DNA from: Hyphomicrobiales bacterium
Lineage (GTDB): Bacteria > Pseudomonadota > Alphaproteobacteria > Rhizobiales > Beijerinckiaceae
Direction of reading: 5' to 3'
Length of the DNA stretch: 64,000 nucleotides
NCBI GenBank assembly: GCA_900466745.1
Contig: UBNE01000028.1
Location: forward strand, 124,001-188,000
The notes beneath the pieces were generated by a model that was not told the DNA's origin, did no database searches, and saw nothing but the letters and a program-made list of their open reading frames with translations. The first letter of the stretch is position 1; every line of letters begins with the position of its first letter. The position numbers and the translations under genes were made by a program. Below, piece after piece: positions 8,564 to 19,201 of this stretch.

Positions 8564-9448
8564 ATGAAGCCTTCGTCCCGCATTTTCGCCCTGGCCGCGC
8601 TCGCGGCGCTCTGGGCCATGCCCGTGCAGGCCAAGCCGCTCGTCGTCGGCGGCAAGAACTTCACCGAGCAGTTGCTGCTCGCAGAGGTCACCACGCAACT
8701 GCTCAAGAAGAAGGGCTTCGAGGTCGAGAAGCGGGACGGCCTCGGCTCGCAGGTGCTGCGCGATGCCCAGGTCAACGGACAGGTCGACCTCTATTGGGAA
8801 TATACCGGCACCTCCCTCGTCACCTACAACAAGGTCAAGGAGCGCCTCAGCGCCAAGGACACCTATGACCGGGTCAAGGAACTCGACGCCAAGATCGGCA
8901 TCACCTGGCTCCAGCCCTCGACGGCCAACAACACCTACGCCCTTGCGGTCCGCTCCGACGATGCCAAGACGGCCGGGATCAAGACGCTTTCGGATCTCGC
9001 CGGCGCCTTCAACGCCAAGAAGCCGGTGTCGATCGCCGTCGACGCCGAGTTCTCGGGGCGCCCCGACGGGCTGCCGGGCCTGCAGTCGACCTACGGATTC
9101 AGGGTGGGGCGCGCCAATCTGAGGTCGATGGATTCCGGCCTGACCTATCCGGCGCTTCGGGACGGCCAGGTCGACGTCGCCCTGGTCTTCGCCACCGACG
9201 GCCGCATCCAGGCGTTCAACTTCCGCGTCCTCGGCGACGACAAGGAGTTCTTCCCGAACTACGCCGCCGTTCCGGTGGTCAGGACCGAGGTGCTCAAGGC
9301 CAATCCGGCGCTCGAAGAGGCGCTCAATACGCTCTCCGGCAAGCTCTCGGACCCCGTCCTGCAGAAGCTCAACGCGAAGGTCGACGTCGACAAGACCCCG
9401 ATCGAGGAGGTCGCGCGCCAGTTCCTGAGCGAAAACGGCCTGAACTGA
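8564..9448 (+). CDS. Osmoprotectant-binding periplasmic protein (OpuC/OsmX-like), 294 aa
   Basis: The start at 8564 has a strong ribosome binding site (AAGGAGAG). A signal peptide is clear: MKPSSR, a hydrophobic core, then cleavage expected after PVQA at about residue 23. The mature part begins KPLVVGGKNFTEQLLLAEV, the hallmark of the QAT-family (OpuAC-type) binding proteins that deliver glycine betaine, choline or related solutes. Further conserved stretches are DLYWEYTGTSLV and ATDGRIQAF. It ends the operon begun at 6030 and is followed by a terminator-like hairpin. Confidence 0.9.
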   Translation: MKPSSRIFALAALAALWAMPVQAKPLVVGGKNFTEQLLLAEVTTQLLKKKGFEVEKRDGLGSQVLRDAQVNGQVDLYWEYTGTSLVTYNKVKERLSAKDTYDRVKELDAKIGITWLQPSTANNTYALAVRSDDAKTAGIKTLSDLAGAFNAKKPVSIAVDAEFSGRPDGLPGLQSTYGFRVGRANLRSMDSGLTYPALRDGQVDVALVFATDGRIQAFNFRVLGDDKEFFPNYAAVPVVRTEVLKANPALEEALNTLSGKLSDPVLQKLNAKVDVDKTPIEEVARQFLSENGLN

Positions 9449-9457
9449 GCCCCTCCG

Positions 9458-9484
9458 GCGCCCTGCTGTGACGCGGCGGGGCGC
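9458..9484 (+). terminator. Possible terminator after the osmoprotectant importer operon
   Basis: GCGCCC (9458-9463) can pair with GGGCGC (9479-9484), followed by GTTT. A larger alternative pairs CTCCGGCG (9453-9460) with CGCCGGAG (9489-9496). The T-run is short, so this is only a plausible Rho-independent terminator between the importer and the convergent antiporter operon. Confidence 0.45.
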
Positions 9485-9594
9485 GTTTCGCCGGAGCGGC
9501 CCCGGCTCGGCATGAGCCGCATGGCCCAGGACGGCCCTGCTATCGGAGCTGGCCTTGGAGCCGGCTTCGTCTGTTCCTGCGTACCACCCGCGCT

Positions 9595-9957
9595 CTAATC
9601 GGGGCGGCGTGGGGCGGCGCGCGGCGGCACTTCCCCTTTGCCCTCCGTCCGGTCGCGGTAGATCGCGGCGCGGGCGAGCAGCATCAGCGTGACCGGCGTG
9701 GTGACGCTGATAAAGACGCCGATCAGGATCTCCTGGACGGCCGGACGCGAGCCCAGGGCCGAGAAGCAGATGATCGAGGCGAGCAGGATCGCGCCGGTGC
9801 CCCAGCTCGTGCCCAGGGTGGGCGCATGGATCCGTTCGAAGAAGCTGCGCAGGCGCAAGGTTCCGATCGCCCCGATGAGGGTCAGCGCCGCCCCCAGAAG
9901 GACGAGGGCGGCGGTCGCGAGGGCGGCCCAGCCGGGCAGGTCCTGCGCATGGCTCAT
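9595..9957 (-). CDS. mnhG: Monovalent cation/proton antiporter subunit G (MnhG/PhaG), 120 aa
   Basis: The start is set at the ATG giving MSHAQDLPGW, which overlaps the upstream subunit F gene by four bases (ATGA). The protein has about three transmembrane segments and the subunit G motif LRLRSFFERIHAPTLGTSWG, followed by VFISVTTPVTLMLLARAA. Subunit G is a small membrane component needed for assembly of the multisubunit Mrp/Mnh/Pha antiporter that exchanges Na+ or K+ for H+. It is the last gene of the six-gene antiporter operon transcribed leftwards. Confidence 0.9.
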   Translation of the reverse strand: MSHAQDLPGWAALATAALVLLGAALTLIGAIGTLRLRSFFERIHAPTLGTSWGTGAILLASIICFSALGSRPAVQEILIGVFISVTTPVTLMLLARAAIYRDRTEGKGEVPPRAAPRRPD

Positions 9958-10235
9958 TCGATCACCTCGCCGCGCATCAGGAACTTGGCGAGGGCGATGG
10001 TCGACACGAAGCCCAGCACCGCGATGATCAGCGCCCCCTCGAAATAGACCGTGCTGCCGGTGCGGATGCCGATCGTCAGCACCAGCAGCATGGCGCTGAC
10101 ATACATGGCATCGAGGCCGAGGACGCGGTCCTGCGCGCGCGGCCCGAAGATCAGCCGGTAGGTGCAGCAGCCCATCGCGGCCACGAGCATGGCCTGGGCG
10201 GCCGCCACCGACCACAGCAGGATCGCGCCGGTCAT
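9954..10235 (-). CDS. mnhF: Monovalent cation/proton antiporter subunit F (MnhF/PhaF), 93 aa
   Basis: This is a small three-helix membrane protein whose motifs RLIFGPRAQDRVLGLDAMY and FVSTIALAKFLMRGEVIE are typical of MrpF/PhaF. It overlaps subunit E upstream and subunit G downstream by four bases each, so the genes are translationally coupled. In the Mrp complex, subunit F lies with E and G in the part linked to cation transport. Length matches the family. Confidence 0.9.
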   Translation of the reverse strand: MTGAILLWSVAAAQAMLVAAMGCCTYRLIFGPRAQDRVLGLDAMYVSAMLLVLTIGIRTGSTVYFEGALIIAVLGFVSTIALAKFLMRGEVIE

Positions 10236-10713
10236 TCGAATATCTCCATCAGCAGCCTCTCGTAGCGGTGCTTGATCAGGGAGACCCATTCGGCCTCGTC
10301 GACGAGATCGAGGACGTGAATCAGAAGGACCCCCGTATCGGGGGCGTGCTCCACCCAGGCCGTGCCGGGGGTGCTGGTGACGATGCAGGCCAGCACCGCC
10401 AGCCCCGTCCTGTCGCGCAGCTCGAGCGGGATGGCGACGAAGCCCGGCCGCCGGTCGCGCCCGCCGCCCCGCAGGATGACGCCGGCCACGGCGATGTTGG
10501 ATCGCAGGATGTCCAGCGTGACGATGCCGAGCAGCCTGGGGATGATCTGCCAGCGCCTGAGCCGCGGCTTGTCCGGCTGCAGCGACGCCATGGCGCGCGA
10601 GGCGCCCATCGCGACCACGGCGCCGAGGATAAGCTGCCCCGGCGAGAAGGAGGTGAGGAGCAGCCACATCAGCAGCAGGGCTGCGGTCAGGAGCGGGTAG
10701 GGCAGCACGCGGC

Positions 10714-10717
<4 letters not shown>
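10232..10717 (-). CDS. mnhE: Monovalent cation/proton antiporter subunit E (MnhE/PhaE), 161 aa
   Basis: The start (MSRVLPYPLLTAALLLM) overlaps the subunit D stop by four bases. Two N-terminal membrane helices are followed by a cytoplasmic domain containing PGFVAIPLELRD and IVTSTPGTAWVE, the conserved MnhE segment, and an end HRYERLLMEIFE. MnhE is an essential small subunit of Mrp antiporters. The product is of ordinary length and shows no damage. Confidence 0.9.
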
Positions 10718-12359
<1,642 letters not shown>

Positions 12360-12360
<1 letters not shown>

Positions 12361-12701
12361 CAGCGTGGCTCGCGCCCGTCGACATGGTCGTTGCCCGTCA
12401 ACCCGCGGGCCGCGAGCAGCACCACCAGCAGCAGCGCCGTGGTGGCGAAGCCGATCACGATGGCGGTGAGGACGAGCGCCTGCGGCACGGGGTCGGCGTA
12501 GTCCGCCGGGTTTCCCGAGCCGCCGGGACCCAGCACCGGAGGGGCGCCGAGGCGCAGGCGGCCCATGCTGAAGATGAACAGGTTCACCGCATAGGAGAGC
12601 AGCGAGAGCCCGATGACGAGCTGGTAGGTGCGCGGACGCAGAACCAGCCAGACGCCCGACCCGGTCAGGGCCCCGATGGCGATCGCCAGCGTCAGTTCCA
12701 T
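12360..12701 (-). CDS. mnhC: Monovalent cation/proton antiporter subunit C (MnhC/PhaC), 113 aa
   Basis: This is a NuoK-like three-helix membrane protein with the family motifs YQLVIGLSLLSYAVNLFIF and PVPQALVLTAIVIGFATTA, the latter being the conserved D-P-x-P-Q-A-L-V-L-T-A-I-V-I-G block of MrpC. It starts inside the last ten bases of the fused subunit A/B gene and ends on the first base of subunit D. This is unrelated to the PHA polymerase phaC at 30471 despite the shared alternative name. Confidence 0.92.
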
Positions 12702-15598
12702 CGTTGGCGCTCCTCCCCGAGGCGGGCCGCGCGCAGGCGGCGGATCGATTGGTGGGCGATGGCGATCAGCATCAGCACCGTGGCCCCGACCACCAGGCTG
12801 AACACGCCGAGGTCGAACAGGGTCGCGCTCGCCATCGGCACCTTTCCGACGAGCGGCAGCTCACCATAGCGGAAATAGGATTTGAGGAACGGATCGCCGA
12901 AGAGGAGCGCGGCGGCCCCGGTGAGGGCGGCCACCAGCAGGCCGCCGCCGATCCAGACCACGGGCAGGATGCGCAGCCGGTTCTCGACCCAGACGGTGCC
13001 CGCCGCCATGTATTGCAGGATGAAGCCCGCCGCCATGGCCACGCCGGCCGCGAAGCCGCCGCCCGGAGCGTCGTGGCCGCGCAGGAAGAGGTAGACGGCG
13101 AGCACGATGACGACCGGGAACATCCACTGCATGATCACGGACGGCACATAGAGATATTCCGCCTCGGTCGAGCCCGGCTCCCGGTCCGGGTCCGCCTCGT
13201 CGTTGCTGCGCTGGATGAGCTGCTGCTCGGGGCGCTCGATCGTGTCCGGCGCCGGGCGGAAGCGCCGCAGCAGCGCGAAGACCGTCAGCGCCACGATGCC
13301 GAGAACGGTGATCTCCCCGAGCGTGTCGAAGCTGCGGAAGTCGACGAGGATGACGTTGACGACATTGCGGCCGCCGCCTTCCGCATAGGCCTTGTCGAGG
13401 AAGAAGCTCGCGATCGTCTCGGGCGGCGTCCGCGTCATCACGGCATAGGACACCACCGCCATGCCCAGGCCCGCGACGACGGCGATCGTCAGGTCGCGCC
13501 AGCGCCGCAGCCGCAGCAGCCAGTCGGTCGGCTCGGCGAGGTCGCGCGAGCGCTTCGGCAGCCAGCGCAGCCCGAGCAGGATCAGCACCGTGGTCACGAT
13601 CTCGACGACGAGCTGGGTGGCCGCGAGGTCCGGCGCCGACAGCCAGACGAAGGTCAGGCAGGTCACCAGCCCCGTCCCTCCCAGCAGGGCCAGCGCGGCG
13701 AGGCGATGGAACTTGGCGAGCCGGGCGGCCGCGATCGCGCAGACGACGCCGACGCCCCACAGGCCGGCGAAGGCGAGGTCCGTCGTGCCGTTGCGGTGGT
13801 CGCCGAAGGCGAGGCCGGCCATCACCAGCGGCGCCGCGCCGGCCGCGATGGCGGCCGCGACCGCCAGGCGCATCTGCGGCTGGAGGCGCGTGGTGCCGAA
13901 GACCTCCTCGATCAGGCGGGCGAAGCGCCAGGAGATCGCGACCGTGACCCGCTCGAAGATGCGCTGGCCGTCGATCCGGCCGAGAAAGAGCGGGCGTTCG
14001 GAGCGTTCCAGCGCATTGCCGGCGACCAGATAGAGCAGCGTGCCGGCGGCCAGCGCGATCACGCTCATCGCCAGGGGGATGTTGAAGCCGTGCCAGATCG
14101 CGAGGCTGTAGGACGGCGTGGCCTCGCCGAGCACGGACGAGACGGCGACGTGAAGGAACGGGCCGATGGTCTGGGCGGGCATGATCCCGACGATGAGGCA
14201 GGCCATCACCAGGAACATCACCGGGAAGCGCATCCAGAACGGCGGCTCGTGCGGCTCGCGCGGGAAGCTCTCGGGCGGCGCCCCCATGAAGATCGAATGG
14301 ATCAGCCTGAGCGAATAGGTGACGGCCAGGGCGCTGCCGAGCACCGCCGCATAGGGGGCGGCCGTGTCGAGCCAGGAATCGACATGGGTCAGCACGGCTT
14401 CCGCGAAGAACATCTCCTTGGAGAGGAAGCCGTTCAGCAGCGGCACCCCCGCCATCGCGGCGCTCGCCACCATGGCCAGCGTGCCGGTGATCGGCATGTA
14501 GCGGAACAGGCCGGAGAGGCGCCGCAGGTCGCGCGTCCCGGTCTCGTGGTCGATGATGCCGGCCGCCATGAACAGCGACGCCTTGAAGGTGGCGTGGTTG
14601 AGCATGTGGAAGATCGCGGCGACGGCGGCGAGCGGGCTGCCGAGGCTGAGCAGCAGGGTGATCAGGCCGAGATGGCTGATCGTGGAATAGGCGAGGAGCC
14701 CCTTCAGGTCGTGCTGGAACATCGCCAGATAGGCGCCGAGCACGAGCGAGGCCATGCCGGCGATGCCGACGATGACGAACCATTCCGGCGTCCCGGACAG
14801 GACCGGCCACAGCCGGGCCATCAGGAAGACGCCGGCCTTCACCATGGTCGCCGAATGCAGGAAGGCCGAGACCGGCGTCGGCGCGGCCATGGCGTTGGGC
14901 AGCCAGAACTGGAAGGGGAACTGCGCGCTCTTGGTCAGCGTGCCGAGGAGGATCAGCAGCAGCGTCGGGACATAGAGCGGGTGCGAGCGGATCCGGTCGC
15001 CCGCCTGCAGGACGGCGTCGAGGTCGTAGCTGCCGACGATGTGCCCGAGCAGGAGCATGCCCGCCAGCAGGGCGAGGCCGCCCAGCCCGGTCACGGTCAG
15101 CGCCATGCGCGCGCCGTCGCGCGCCGCCTGGTTATGGTGCCAGTAGCCGATCAGCAGGAAGGAGAAGATGCTGGTCAGCTCCCAGAACACCACCAGGAGG
15201 ATGAGGTTGCCCGCGACGATCACCCCCAGCATCGCGCCGGTGAAGGCCAGGAAGAACATGTAGAAGCGCCGGACCGGGTCCTCGGCGGAAATGTAGTAGC
15301 GCGCATACATCACCACCAGGAAGCCGATGCCGGTGACGAGCAGCGCGAAGATCCAGGCGAAACCGTCCATGCGCAGGCTGAAGTTCAGCCCGAGCGAGGG
15401 GAGCCACGCCCCCAGATAGCGCACGGGTTCGCCGCTGGCGACGGAGGGGTAGAGGGAAACGGTGAGGGCGAAGCAAGCCACCATCGTGGCGCCGGTGATC
15501 CAGGTCGCCGGCTCGCGCGAAGTCGATGGAAACAGGACGACGGCCAGGCTGGCCGCGAACGGCAGCGCCAGAATCAGGACTAGCGGGGAAAGCTCCAT
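12692..15598 (-). CDS. mnhA: Fused monovalent cation/proton antiporter subunit A/B (MnhAB/PhaAB), 968 aa
   Basis: Residues 1 to about 790 correspond to subunit A: a NuoL-like channel with VVFWELTSIFSFLLIGYWHH, KSAQFPFQFWLPNAMAAPTP and a C-terminal MrpA extension. Residues about 815-968 correspond to subunit B (MnhB domain, with VYLFLRGHDAPGGGFAAGVA). The A/B fusion is the form found in Rhizobium PhaAB-type antiporters, so a seven-subunit complex is made from six genes here. It is the first gene of the operon; the promoter should lie in 15599-15817. Expected role: cytoplasmic Na+ and/or K+ extrusion and pH homeostasis. Confidence 0.93.
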   Translation of the reverse strand: MELSPLVLILALPFAASLAVVLFPSTSREPATWITGATMVACFALTVSLYPSVASGEPVRYLGAWLPSLGLNFSLRMDGFAWIFALLVTGIGFLVVMYARYYISAEDPVRRFYMFFLAFTGAMLGVIVAGNLILLVVFWELTSIFSFLLIGYWHHNQAARDGARMALTVTGLGGLALLAGMLLLGHIVGSYDLDAVLQAGDRIRSHPLYVPTLLLILLGTLTKSAQFPFQFWLPNAMAAPTPVSAFLHSATMVKAGVFLMARLWPVLSGTPEWFVIVGIAGMASLVLGAYLAMFQHDLKGLLAYSTISHLGLITLLLSLGSPLAAVAAIFHMLNHATFKASLFMAAGIIDHETGTRDLRRLSGLFRYMPITGTLAMVASAAMAGVPLLNGFLSKEMFFAEAVLTHVDSWLDTAAPYAAVLGSALAVTYSLRLIHSIFMGAPPESFPREPHEPPFWMRFPVMFLVMACLIVGIMPAQTIGPFLHVAVSSVLGEATPSYSLAIWHGFNIPLAMSVIALAAGTLLYLVAGNALERSERPLFLGRIDGQRIFERVTVAISWRFARLIEEVFGTTRLQPQMRLAVAAAIAAGAAPLVMAGLAFGDHRNGTTDLAFAGLWGVGVVCAIAAARLAKFHRLAALALLGGTGLVTCLTFVWLSAPDLAATQLVVEIVTTVLILLGLRWLPKRSRDLAEPTDWLLRLRRWRDLTIAVVAGLGMAVVSYAVMTRTPPETIASFFLDKAYAEGGGRNVVNVILVDFRSFDTLGEITVLGIVALTVFALLRRFRPAPDTIERPEQQLIQRSNDEADPDREPGSTEAEYLYVPSVIMQWMFPVVIVLAVYLFLRGHDAPGGGFAAGVAMAAGFILQYMAAGTVWVENRLRILPVVWIGGGLLVAALTGAAALLFGDPFLKSYFRYGELPLVGKVPMASATLFDLGVFSLVVGATVLMLIAIAHQSIRRLRAARLGEERQRWN

Positions 15599-15817
15599 CG
15601 GTCTCCATCATGCGGTGAGTCGTTCGTTCTTAGGCTACTGAAGCTGATCCGCCAATGACGAGGTGATGACCTTCGCCTGCGACCATTGGGCTCGTAGGAT
15701 CGAGTCGCGGCGCGCGCTGCGCCGGGCGAGGATATCCGGCCGGCGGCCAACCATTGGCGCGCGTCGGGAAAGGCCGCGGGAACGACCGTTCCGGCGCGAT
15801 CGGGGAGGAGATGGACG

Positions 15818-16594
15818 ATGGATCTGAAGATCGGGGGCTTGCGGGTGCTGGTGACGGCCGGAGCCGGCGGAATCGGGCTGGCGACCGCGCGCGTCTTCGC
15901 GGCCGAAGGGGCGAGGGTGCATGTCTGCGACGTCGACGAGGCCGCGCTGGCGGCGCTGGCCGCAAGCGACCCGGCGATCACGCGCTCGCTCTGCGACGTC
16001 TCCGACCGCAAGGCGGTCGCGCGCCTGTTCGACGAGGCCCTCGCCGCGCTCGGCGGGCTGGACTGCCTCGTCAACAATGCCGGCATCGCCGGGCCGACCG
16101 GCCGCGTCTACGAAATCGCGCCGGAAGAGTGGGATTCCTGCCTTGCCGTCGATCTCACCGGGCCGTTCAACTGCACGCGCCTCGCCGTCGCGCATCTGAA
16201 GCAGTCGGGCAACGCCTCGATCGTCAATCTCTCGAGCCAGGCCGGCAAGCACGGCTTCCCGCTGCGCTCGCCCTATGGCGCGGCGAAATGGGGCGTCATC
16301 GGCTTCACCAAGGCGCTCTCGGCCGAGCTCGGCGAGTTCGGCATCCGCGCCAATGCGATCTGCCCCGGCCTGGTCGAGGGGCCGCGCATCCAGAGCGTGA
16401 TCGCCAACAAGGCGCGCAGCTTCAACATCTCGCATGAGGAGATGACGGAGCGCCTGTTCGCGGGCGTCTCGATCAAGCGCTTCGTCGACCCGGCCGACAT
16501 CGCCCGCCAGATCGTCTTCCTGGCCTCGCCCTTCGGCAAGACCATCTCCGGCCAGGAAATCTCGGTCTGCGGCGATACGCGGATGCTGGCCTGA
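15818..16594 (+). CDS. Short-chain dehydrogenase/reductase, 258 aa
   Basis: This is a classical SDR: a cofactor loop TAGAGGIGLATARVFAAEG near residue 13, an NNAG motif, catalytic Ser in LSSQAGKHG and Tyr/Lys in SPYGAAKWG. The conserved CPG segment (AICPGLVEGPR) and late GQEISVCGD also fit. A GGAGGAG ribosome binding site stands 6 bases before the ATG. It is an NAD(P)-dependent oxidoreductase acting on a hydroxyl or keto group; the substrate is unknown. It converges with the HpaI-type aldolase gene of the kdu locus, so membership in sugar-acid catabolism is plausible but not shown. Confidence 0.85.
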   Translation: MDLKIGGLRVLVTAGAGGIGLATARVFAAEGARVHVCDVDEAALAALAASDPAITRSLCDVSDRKAVARLFDEALAALGGLDCLVNNAGIAGPTGRVYEIAPEEWDSCLAVDLTGPFNCTRLAVAHLKQSGNASIVNLSSQAGKHGFPLRSPYGAAKWGVIGFTKALSAELGEFGIRANAICPGLVEGPRIQSVIANKARSFNISHEEMTERLFAGVSIKRFVDPADIARQIVFLASPFGKTISGQEISVCGDTRMLA

Positions 16595-16620
16595 AGCCGA
16601 CGGGTTTTACTGGAGAACAC

Positions 16621-16653
16621 GCCGTCGTTCCGGGCTCGATCCGGAAGGACGGC
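16621..16653. terminator. Hairpin between two convergent genes
   Basis: GCCGTCGTTCCGG (16621-16633) pairs with CCGGAAGGACGGC (16641-16653) around a seven-base loop, with one internal mismatch. It lies between the convergent SDR and aldolase genes and could end transcription from both sides. No T-run follows. It may also be a relic of a dispersed repeat, since the similar element at 49530-49631 has comparable CCGTCGTT ends. Confidence 0.5.
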
Positions 16654-16734
16654 GGTCCCGCGCAAGATCGGCGCGCTGCGGGCGAAGCGCATCCGATCGC
16701 GGCGCCGTCGCGCCGCGCCGGAATGGCGGCGAAC

Positions 16735-17499
16735 TCAGGCCTTCATGCCGCGCAGCAGGGCGTCGGCGCCGCGCGCCAGCAGCGCCAGGTCCGAGCCGCA
16801 GGCGACGAAGGAGAAGCCCTCGCCCAGCAGGCTCCTGGCGAGGCCCGGATCGAAAACCAGGGTGCCGACCGGGATGCCGGCCTCCATCAGCTTGCGGGCC
16901 GCTGGACGGATGACGTCCCAGACGGCCGGGTCGTTCGGCCTGCCCAGGAGGCCGAGATCGGCGGCGATGTCGGAAGGGCCGAAGAAGACGCCGTCGACGC
17001 CGTCGACCCGGCCGATCTGGAGCACCTGCTCGAGGGCGGCCCGCGTCTCGACCTGGACGAGGACCGCGGTCTCCTCCTCGACGCGGCTGAAATAGTCGCT
17101 CATCCGGGCGAAGCCGTTGGCGCGGTTGCAGCCGCTGACGCCGCGGACGCCACGCGGCGGATAGCGCGTCGCGGCAACCGCCTGCGCGGCCTCGTCGGGC
17201 GTCTGCACCATCGGGAAGAGCAGGCCGGGCGCGCCGATGTCGAGCAGCCGCTTGACGAGGACCGTGTCGTTCCAGTCGGGCCGCACGACCGGCGTCACCG
17301 GATGGGCGGCGAGCACCTGGAGCTGGGTCATCACCGAGGTCAGGTCGTTGGGGGAGTGCTCGGTGTCGATCAGCAGCCAGTCGAAGCCGGCGCCCGCGAC
17401 CGCTTCGGTGGCATAGCCGCTGGCGAGGCTCAGCCAGAGGCCGATCTGCGGCTGGCCGCTGCGGATCGAGGCCAGGAACGTGTTCGAGGGCAGCTTCAT
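16735..17499 (-). CDS. HpcH/HpaI-family aldolase, 254 aa
   Basis: The start used is the ATG giving MKLPSNTFLASIRSG; an upstream extension in frame has no family similarity. The protein shows the HpaI pattern: IGLWLSLAS, FDWLLIDTEHSPND, a metal-binding Glu in LVQVETRAALEQV and Asp in FFGPSDIAADLGL. These metal-dependent class II aldolases cleave 2-keto-3-deoxy acids to pyruvate (or a homologue) plus an aldehyde. Next to kduD and kduI, the likely substrate is 2-keto-3-deoxygluconate or a close relative, which would replace KDG kinase and KDPG aldolase. That substrate is inference. Confidence 0.85.
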   Translation of the reverse strand: MKLPSNTFLASIRSGQPQIGLWLSLASGYATEAVAGAGFDWLLIDTEHSPNDLTSVMTQLQVLAAHPVTPVVRPDWNDTVLVKRLLDIGAPGLLFPMVQTPDEAAQAVAATRYPPRGVRGVSGCNRANGFARMSDYFSRVEEETAVLVQVETRAALEQVLQIGRVDGVDGVFFGPSDIAADLGLLGRPNDPAVWDVIRPAARKLMEAGIPVGTLVFDPGLARSLLGEGFSFVACGSDLALLARGADALLRGMKA

Positions 17500-17606
17500 C
17501 GCTCGGCTTTCACGATAAGGGGTGAGACGGCGGGGGCAGGGGGCGGCCTTGCCTGCCGCCCCCGGCTCCGGTCGAACGTGGTTCCTGCGACTGGCGCCGC
17601 CTGCGC

Positions 17607-18413
17607 TCACACGGTGCGCTGGACGAGGTCGGTCGGCAGGTCGCGGTCGTGGAACTTCTTGAACACCGCGTTGAGCTCGCCGCTGGCGAACTTCGCCTTG
17701 ATCCAGTCGTCGAGCCAGCCCTTCAGCGCGGTTTCGCCCTTCGGCAGCGCGATGCCGAGATTAAGCTCCTGCTGCACGAATTTGGTGACGAGCTTGGCGC
17801 CGCTGCGCTTCTCGTTCATCGCCGAGAGCACGGCCGTCTGGGTCGAGACGATGTCGGCCTGGCCCGAGACGACCGCGGTGATCAGGGTCGCGTCGTCCTC
17901 GAAGCGAACGATCTCGGCGCCCTTGGCCTGCTGCGTCACCATCTGGTCGTTGACGGTGGCGCGGGTCACCGCGATGCGCTTGCCGACGAGGTCCTTGTAC
18001 TCCTTGATCGCGACCTGCTCCGGCCCCGCCACGACGATGTTCAGCGTCGCATAGGGCACGGTGAAGTCGACCGCTTGCTTGCGCTCCGGCGTGATCGCGA
18101 GATTGGCGACGAGGATGTCGGCCTTGCGGGTCTGGATCGTCGGCACGCGGGCGGCGTTGGTGATCTCGACCAGCTCGAAATCGACGCCGAGGTCCTTGGC
18201 GATGAGCTTGGCGGTCTCGACGTCCGAGCCGGTCGGCTTCACATTGGCGTCGACGAAGGCGAAGAGCGGCACGCCCATCGCGACCGCGACGCGCAGCTTG
18301 CCGGCCTTCCTGATGTCGGCGAGCTGGTCGGCGAAGGCCGGCCGGCCGCCGAGGGCGAGCGCGGCGCCGGCGGCGGCGAGGCCGAAGGCGGAGCGGCGGG
18401 TGATGCTGGTCAT
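17607..18413 (-). CDS. ABC transporter substrate-binding protein, family 3, 268 aa
   Basis: The N-terminus MTSITRRSAFGLAAAGAALA is a twin-arginine-like signal followed by an Ala-x-Ala site near residue 28. The mature protein has the SBP_bac_3 fold: KLRVAVAMGVPLFAFVD, VEITNAARVPTIQTRKADI, VDFTVPYAT and a ligand-loop stretch. Family members normally bind polar amino acids. In this operon the companion enzymes handle uronate-derived sugar acids, so an acidic sugar ligand is possible. The gene is followed at 18473 by its own ATPase and at 19176 and 19843 by two permeases. Confidence 0.85.
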   Translation of the reverse strand: MTSITRRSAFGLAAAGAALALGGRPAFADQLADIRKAGKLRVAVAMGVPLFAFVDANVKPTGSDVETAKLIAKDLGVDFELVEITNAARVPTIQTRKADILVANLAITPERKQAVDFTVPYATLNIVVAGPEQVAIKEYKDLVGKRIAVTRATVNDQMVTQQAKGAEIVRFEDDATLITAVVSGQADIVSTQTAVLSAMNEKRSGAKLVTKFVQQELNLGIALPKGETALKGWLDDWIKAKFASGELNAVFKKFHDRDLPTDLVQRTV

Positions 18414-18472
18414 GTCTCTCTCCCTGTCATGTCTTTATCGGGTCGTGAGCGGCCGGGCCGGCCGCGGGGTCG

Positions 18473-19201
18473 TCAGAGCCCGTTGGCGAGAAATTCCTTC
18501 AGTTCGGGCGTCTGAGGATCGGCGAGCATGCTGCCGGGCCCGGTCTCCCAGACCTTGCCGGTGTGCATGAAGATGACGCGGTCGGCGACGCGGCGGGCGA
18601 AGGCCATCTCATGGGTCACGACCAGCATTGTCATGCCGCCCTTCGCCAGCGTCTCCATGACCTTGAGCACCTCGCCCGTCAGATGCGGGTCGAGGGCGGA
18701 GGTGACCTCGTCGAACAGCATCACCTTGGGCTCCATCGCCAGCGAGCGGGCGATCGCGACGCGCTGTTGCTGGCCGCCGGAGAGCTGCTCGGGATAGGCG
18801 TCGATCTTGTCGGAGAGGCCGACGCGGGTGAGGACCTCCTCGGCGATCCGGCGCGCCTCGGCGGGCGGCGTCCTGCGCACGCGCCGCGGCGCCAGGGTGA
18901 TGTTCTCGGCGACGGTGAGGTGCGGGAAGAGGTTGTAGCTCTGGAAGACCATCCCGACATCGCGGCGTAGGGCGCGCAGGTCGAGAGCCGGGTCGTCGAC
19001 CCGCCGGCCGCAGAGCTCGATCTCGCCGGACTGGATCGTCTCCAGCCGGTTGACGCAGCGCAGGGCCGTCGACTTGCCCGAGCCGGACCGGCCGATGATG
19101 GCGACGACCTCGCCCGGCGCCACCTCGAAGGAGACGCCCTTCAGGACCTCGACCTCGCCGAAGCGCTTGTGGACGTCACGCAGGCTGACGGCGGCCGCCA
19201 T
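18473..19201 (-). CDS. Polar amino-acid-type ABC transporter ATPase (GlnQ-like), 242 aa
   Basis: All ABC motifs are present: Walker A GRSGSGKSTALRCVN, Q-loop GMVFQSYNLFPHLTV, signature LSGGQQQRVAIARSLA and Walker B KVMLFDEVTSALDP, ending with the GlnQ-like MAFARRVADRVIFMHTGKV. Length and sequence match the PAAT subfamily. Its start overlaps the preceding permease gene by 26 bases. It powers the importer made with the two downstream-listed permeases and the family 3 binding protein. Confidence 0.9.
   Translation of the reverse strand: MAAAVSLRDVHKRFGEVEVLKGVSFEVAPGEVVAIIGRSGSGKSTALRCVNRLETIQSGEIELCGRRVDDPALDLRALRRDVGMVFQSYNLFPHLTVAENITLAPRRVRRTPPAEARRIAEEVLTRVGLSDKIDAYPEQLSGGQQQRVAIARSLAMEPKVMLFDEVTSALDPHLTGEVLKVMETLAKGGMTMLVVTHEMAFARRVADRVIFMHTGKVWETGPGSMLADPQTPELKEFLANGL

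Noticed and set aside
12704-15583. A 959-codon open frame on the plus strand
   Set aside because: It is exactly antisense to the fused MnhA/B gene, rich in Arg/Gly/Asp/Gln as expected for the complement of GC-rich membrane-protein codons, and matches no family.
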